From NCBI GenBank assembly GCA_014379065.1, contig JACMMM010000030.1, positions 1 to 9,442 on the forward strand: DNA of 9,442 nt, written 5' to 3'. Position 1 is the stretch's first letter; each line of letters starts with the position of its first letter. The notes under the pieces were generated by a model that worked only from the letters and a program-made list of their open reading frames with translations, searched no databases and was not told the origin of the DNA. The position numbers were made by a program, and so were the translations under genes. This document shows positions 6,579 through 9,442 of this stretch, piece by piece. The stretch is from Saprospiraceae bacterium. GTDB taxonomy: Bacteria > Bacteroidota > Bacteroidia > Chitinophagales > Saprospiraceae.

Positions 6579-7034
6579 ATGCTTTCTGATGTTTCAAAAT
6601 CTTGGTGGGCTAATATTTTGCTCTATGGCCTATGCTTGGGGTTGTTGCTGGCTGCACTCCAGTTTTCCCAATACCGCTTGCTCAGCTTTGGGAATTCGGA
6701 AAAATGGTACATGGGACTAATAGCCACGCTTTTTGCGGTGTTAGGCATTTGGGCTGGCAGGAAGTTGACCCGAAAACCAAAGCCCGCAGAGGCTTTTATT
6801 GCGCCTGAATTCCGCCCAAAAGAGGAAGTCCTTAAACAGCTGGGCATGACGCCGCGCGAGTTGGAGGTGCTAGAGCAAATGGCACTGGGTCTGAGCAATC
6901 AAGAGATTGCCGAAAAACTCTACGTCTCTCTGAATACCGTAAAAACGCATACTTCCAATGTGTTTTCCAAACTCGATGTCCAAAGGCGCACACAAGCCAT
7001 TCAACGAGCAAAAGCACTGGGGTTGATCGCCTGA
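6579..7034 (+). CDS. Membrane-anchored LuxR-type HTH transcriptional regulator
   Basis: 151 residues from the ATG at 6579. Two hydrophobic segments (about 10-28, WANILLYGLCLGLLLAAL, and 43-60, WYMGLIATLFAVLGIWAG) anchor it in the inner membrane, with a short loop between. A basic linker (RKLTRKPKP, 61-69) leads to a GerE/LuxR helix-turn-helix domain (about 88-148) with TPRELEVLE (91-99) and SNQEIAEKLYVSLNTVKTH (106-124), the recognition-helix region. There is no receiver or ligand-binding domain, so any signal would have to act through the membrane part or a partner. An in-frame ATG at 6525 exists, but the added codons lie inside the terminator stem of the preceding gene, so 6579 was preferred. 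A DUF4199 membrane protein follows, a combination I recall from other Bacteroidota genomes, so the two may act together. Target genes are unknown. Confidence 0.87.
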   Translation: MLSDVSKSWWANILLYGLCLGLLLAALQFSQYRLLSFGNSEKWYMGLIATLFAVLGIWAGRKLTRKPKPAEAFIAPEFRPKEEVLKQLGMTPRELEVLEQMALGLSNQEIAEKLYVSLNTVKTHTSNVFSKLDVQRRTQAIQRAKALGLIA

Positions 7035-7049
7035 GCCCATCCCTCAAAA

Positions 7050-7082
7050 GGGTGATATTGTACCCAGACGCTGAAATCACCC
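7050..7082 (+). other. Short inverted repeat in the LuxR-DUF4199 gap
   Basis: GGGTGAT (7050-7056) and ATCACCC (7076-7082) are exact inverted repeats 19 bases apart in the 119-bp gap. They could be an operator half-site pair or a weak hairpin. No U-tract follows, so termination is unlikely and the two genes may be read together. Confidence 0.3.
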
Positions 7083-7153
7083 AAAAGTGTGAGGGCTGAA
7101 ACGGATGTATGCACTTGGTTTGCAGCAGTTTTTCACACAAAAATTTTCATTTT

Positions 7154-7672
7154 ATGAAACAGACAATTCTACGTTATGGCCTTCTTTCAGGCGCAGTGGC
7201 TGCAGTGCTCATGGTGGCAACTGCCTTCCGTCTCAAATCCTCTACGAATTTCGAACACGAATATTTCTATGGCTACGCGGGCATTTTGCTCAGTATGCTT
7301 TTTGTGTTTTTTGGGGTACGCTCTTATCGGGAACAAATGAATGGGGGCGTTTTGAGTTTTGGCAAAGGCTTCCAAGTGGGATTGCTCATTGCCATCATAT
7401 CCTGTGTTTGCTATGTGCTGACATGGATGATAGTATCTGAGATGATCATGCCCGATTTTATGGACAATTATTTGGCCCACAGCTTGGAGCAGCTGCAACA
7501 ATCGGGCGCAGCACAGGCCGAAATTGAGCAGAAAACGGCCGAGATGCAACAATTCAAAGAGATGTACAAAAACCCATTGATAAAATTTGGCCTGACTTTT
7601 TTGGAGCCTTTCCCGGTGGGCTTTTTGGTGTCGTTGATTTCGGCATTGGTGCTGCGAAAAAGGGCGGTGTGA
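7154..7672 (+). CDS. DUF4199 family inner-membrane protein
   Basis: 172 residues from the ATG at 7154. Four hydrophobic segments (about 8-24, 39-56, 73-96 and 148-167) match the DUF4199 layout, with SYREQMNGGVLSFGKGFQVG between segments 2 and 3 (residues 57-76, conserved G and F positions) and a long hydrophilic loop (104-140) rich in Q and E, probably helical, before PLIKFGLTFLEPFPVGFLVS. The family has no established biochemical role. In this family the loop after the third helix is variable. An in-frame codon at 7109 would add residues without family similarity, and MKQTILRYG is a typical family start. It lies 119 bp after the LuxR-type gene on the same strand with no strong terminator between, so co-expression is plausible. 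It may sense or modulate the anchored regulator, but that is inference from proximity. Confidence 0.86.
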   Translation: MKQTILRYGLLSGAVAAVLMVATAFRLKSSTNFEHEYFYGYAGILLSMLFVFFGVRSYREQMNGGVLSFGKGFQVGLLIAIISCVCYVLTWMIVSEMIMPDFMDNYLAHSLEQLQQSGAAQAEIEQKTAEMQQFKEMYKNPLIKFGLTFLEPFPVGFLVSLISALVLRKRAV

Positions 7673-7700
7673 TCATTTTATTCAGGGGTAAATCTTGAAT

Positions 7701-7842
7701 TGTTCGAATCAATAAAGCCACGTAGTGGCGACTCCGTTTATAGAAAACGTATTGCAATTTATATCAAGAGCCGCATAGCGGCGGCACCGTGTCGCTGCTA
7801 CGCGGCTCTATCTCTTTCCATTGTTCGAGACTATAAACGGGG
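7701..7842. repeat. Second cluster of palindromic CGTA-type repeats
   Basis: The unit with core GCCAC-GTA-GTGGC (7717-7729) is followed by CGACTCCGTTTATAG. 53 bp later a second unit starts, CCGCATAGCGGCGGCAC (7771-7787). Bases 7768-7783 also pair with 7793-7808 in a 16-bp stem (14 exact pairs, one G-U), so an inverted third core CTACGCGG lies at 7798-7805. CCGTTTATAG (7734-7743) has its exact reverse complement CTATAAACGG at 7831-7840, so the cluster is framed by inverted repeats. TTGTTCGA occurs at 7700-7707 and 7821-7828. The arrangement parallels the pair at 4671-4762. The cluster ends exactly where similarity to the intact choice-of-anchor B gene begins (about 7843). Confidence 0.6.
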
Positions 7843-8395
7843 CCGCCCAAAACCAAAACATCACATTCCGCTCCAAACTCTCATTTCCAGGCCAAACGGT
7901 GGCCAATTTGAGCGGCTGGGTTTCTCCTACCGGGAAGGAATACGCCCTGGTAGGTGCTTCCAAGGGGCTGATTATTGTGGATGTAACCAACCCGGATTCC
8001 CCCGTTCAAATTGTCCAAATCCCTGGCCCCAACAATGAGTGGAAGGAGATCAAAACTTATGCTCACTACGCTTATGTTGTCTCGGAAGGCGGCAGTGGGG
8101 TGCAGATCATTGACCTCAGCCCGCTTCCTTCTGCCAATTTGCCCAACAAATTATACAAAGGTGACGGGGCGATTGCTACTCAGCAACTCGGTGAGTATCC
8201 GTATCGTTTGCTTCGACAATCCGGATGGGGTTGATGATGACTGGTACGAAGCTGCATGCGATCAGTTCAAAGTGGAAGACCAATCACTTGGAACAAGTAA
8301 TCTTTGGCAAAAGCCTACCGGGCGGAATCTACTACGTCCGAATAGAACAGGTCGGGCAAATATTCAAACCATTGAAAGTGGTGAAGGTGAATTGA
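7843..8395 (+). pseudogene. Decayed choice-of-anchor B family gene with T9SS remnant
   Basis: From 7843 to about 8185 the translation matches residues 21-133 of the intact gene at 8585, about five of six residues by hand alignment (for example NITFRSKLSFPGQTVAN and KEIKTYAHYAYVVSEGG). Three defects are seen. First, the signal peptide is missing: the match starts at AAQN, just after the repeat cluster, and the only in-frame start candidate is a TTG inside the repeat. Second, the match stops at about 8185, so the rest of the domain is deleted. Third, what follows is the remnant of a T9SS tail in two frames: VSIRIVCFDNPDGV (8191-8232) and then MTGTKLHAISSK...GKSLPGGIYYVRI...KPLKVVKVN (8237-8392), ending in TGA at 8393-8395. 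The first frame ends at a TGA at 8232-8234. The remnant most likely comes from the same ancestral protein, made by duplication and then decay. A function is unlikely. Confidence 0.85.
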
Positions 8396-8430
8396 AATTT
8401 AGGAGGCAACTTGAAGTTGCCTCCTAAATT
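8396..8430. repeat. 17-bp perfect hairpin after the pseudogene
   Basis: Bases 8396-8412 (AATTTAGGAGGCAACTT) and 8414-8430 (AAGTTGCCTCCTAAATT) are exact reverse complements around a single base, so the real loop would be about five bases. It begins directly after the remnant stop codon. There is no U-tract. A partial third copy of the inner motif, TTACCTCCTAACTT, follows at 8434-8447. It could still serve as a transcription end, or be a palindromic repeat like that at 1508-1593. Confidence 0.75.
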
Positions 8431-8584
8431 CAGTTACCTCCTAACTTCTTTTCCCAGAGTTTCAAAGATTGGTCGAAAAGCAAAAGGTGTTATTATTAAC
8501 ATGCCCGTTTATTTGCTGACTATTTTGAAAAGCCCAAATATCCACTGGGATTTGCTTTCACTTATTTCTAAAAAAATTTTGCTG

Positions 8585-9442
8585 ATGAAACTGCTCTACC
8601 CATTCCTAGTACTGCTCCTGGCCCTCGCTGCCACAGCAACGCTTTCCGCCCAAAATCACAACATCACTTTCCGATCGAAACTCTCCTTCCCCGGCCAAAC
8701 CGTGGCCAATATGAGCGGCTGGGCTTCGCCCAATGGTCAGGAATATGCCCTCGTAGGGGCTTCAAAAGGGATAATTATCGTAGACGTAACGAACCCTGAT
8801 GCCCCAGCACAAATCGTTCAAGTGCCTGGCCCTGACAATTTTTGGAAGGAAATAAAAACTTATTCCCACTATGCATACGTCGTATCAGAAGGAGGCCAAG
8901 GAGTTCAGATTGTAGACCTCAGTGCGCTTCCTTCCGCCAATTTGCCCAACAAATTTTACAAAGGGGACGGGGCGATTGCCAACCAGCTCAACACTATCCA
9001 CGCCTTGCACATTGACCTCGCAAAAGGCTTCCTATACGCTTACGGGAGCAACCTTTTCAACGGCGGGGCAGTGGTGTTGAGCCTGAACGACCCCTGGAAC
9101 CCAACCTATGTGGGCAAATTTGACCAACTCGGCTACATTCACGATGGCTATGTAGACAACGACACGCTCTATGCCGGACACATCAACGCGGGTGAGTTTT
9201 CCATCGTGGATATGAGCAACAAGGCCGCACCCGTGTTGCTCAACACACAGCCCACACCTACCCTTTTCACCCACAATACCTGGCTTTCAGAAGATCGAAA
9301 AATGATTTTCACCACCGACGAAAAGGGCAACTCTTTTCTTGCCGCCTACGATGTGAGCGACCCTGCTGACATCAAAATTTTGGACAAAATCCAAGCCAAT
9401 CCCGGTTCTGGAAGCATTGTCCACAACACACACATTCGGGGC
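8585..9442 (+). CDS. Choice-of-anchor B family secreted protein (3' end beyond the right edge)
   Basis: 286 codons are visible and the frame is open at the edge. MKLLYPFLVLLLALAATATLSAQ is a clear signal peptide. The mature part follows the choice-of-anchor B pattern with LVIVD-like beta-propeller strands: GIIIVDVTNPDAPAQIVQVP (62-81), VQIVDLSALPSANLPNKFY (107-125), GAVVLSLNDPWNPTYVGKF (161-179), FSIVDMSNKAAPVLL (205-219) and FLAAYDVSDPADIKIL (251-266). Family-type motifs FTTDE (242-246) and HNTHIRG (280-286) are present. Family members are secreted and carry varied C-terminal anchors. The anchor here is off the window, but the T9SS remnant in the decayed neighbour suggests a T9SS tail. The function is unknown, and the propeller suggests binding rather than catalysis. 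An in-frame ATG at 8501 would put 28 extra residues before the signal peptide, so 8585 was chosen. The 189-bp gap before it holds the hairpin at 8396-8430 and no clear promoter box. Confidence 0.92.
   Translation, partial: MKLLYPFLVLLLALAATATLSAQNHNITFRSKLSFPGQTVANMSGWASPNGQEYALVGASKGIIIVDVTNPDAPAQIVQVPGPDNFWKEIKTYSHYAYVVSEGGQGVQIVDLSALPSANLPNKFYKGDGAIANQLNTIHALHIDLAKGFLYAYGSNLFNGGAVVLSLNDPWNPTYVGKFDQLGYIHDGYVDNDTLYAGHINAGEFSIVDMSNKAAPVLLNTQPTPTLFTHNTWLSEDRKMIFTTDEKGNSFLAAYDVSDPADIKILDKIQANPGSGSIVHNTHIRG

Noticed and set aside
7717..7808. CRISPR array
   Set aside because: Only two or three short divergent palindromic cores, variable sequence, no identical direct repeats and no cas genes.
8501..8584. 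Upstream in-frame ATG for the intact choice-of-anchor B gene
   Set aside because: It would place 28 residues before an otherwise ideal signal peptide starting at 8585.
1..9442. tRNA, rRNA or insertion sequence genes
   Set aside because: No cloverleaf-like segment, ribosomal signature or transposase-like protein was seen on either strand; a covariance scan would be needed to exclude small RNAs fully.

Overview
The window looks like chromosomal DNA of a free-living member of the Bacteroidota. Evidence for this: a C-terminal type IX secretion (T9SS) sorting domain on one complete protein and a second one as debris, a choice-of-anchor B secreted protein, a LuxR-type regulator next to a DUF4199 membrane protein, TAnnTTTG-like promoter boxes, and starts without Shine-Dalgarno sequences. 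Placement near Saprospiria is only an impression from gene content and repeat style.

Left part (1-4324, minus strand). Read in the direction of transcription, this holds a secreted GH78 alpha-L-rhamnosidase, an L-rhamnose/H+ symporter (rhaT), and the start of a DUF4262 protein that runs off the left edge. The first two form a compact rhamnose acquisition unit: rhamnose is released outside the cytoplasm and then carried across the inner membrane. A 40-bp perfect inverted repeat sits between them. The isomerase, kinase and aldolase of rhamnose catabolism are not in the window.

Middle (4325-5336). This is about 1 kb without a convincing gene. It contains two diverged copies of the same minus-strand module: a -7 promoter box, a conserved early transcribed block, a conserved TATAATCTCATGAAAA block (plus-strand reading), and an intrinsic-terminator-like hairpin with the same six-base loop. 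The copy nearest the rhamnosidase ends about 100 bp before its start codon. The modules could be attenuating leaders of the rhamnose unit or a tandem family of small RNAs. Between them lies a pair of palindromic repeats with a period of about 50 bp. Further right is an AT-rich stretch and a promoter for the next gene.

Right part (5337-9442, plus strand). In order: a T9SS-exported protein of unknown function; an 8-bp minisatellite and a strong terminator; a small membrane-anchored LuxR-type regulator; a DUF4199 membrane protein; a second cluster of the palindromic repeats; a decayed choice-of-anchor B gene that has lost its signal peptide, its middle and the reading frame of its sorting domain; and an intact paralogue of that gene, cut by the right edge. 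The repeat cluster directly abuts the broken 5' end of the pseudogene.

Most of the genes belong to recognisable families. The parts with least explanation are the intergenic ones: the duplicated leader modules, the 40-bp hairpin, and the palindromic repeat family.
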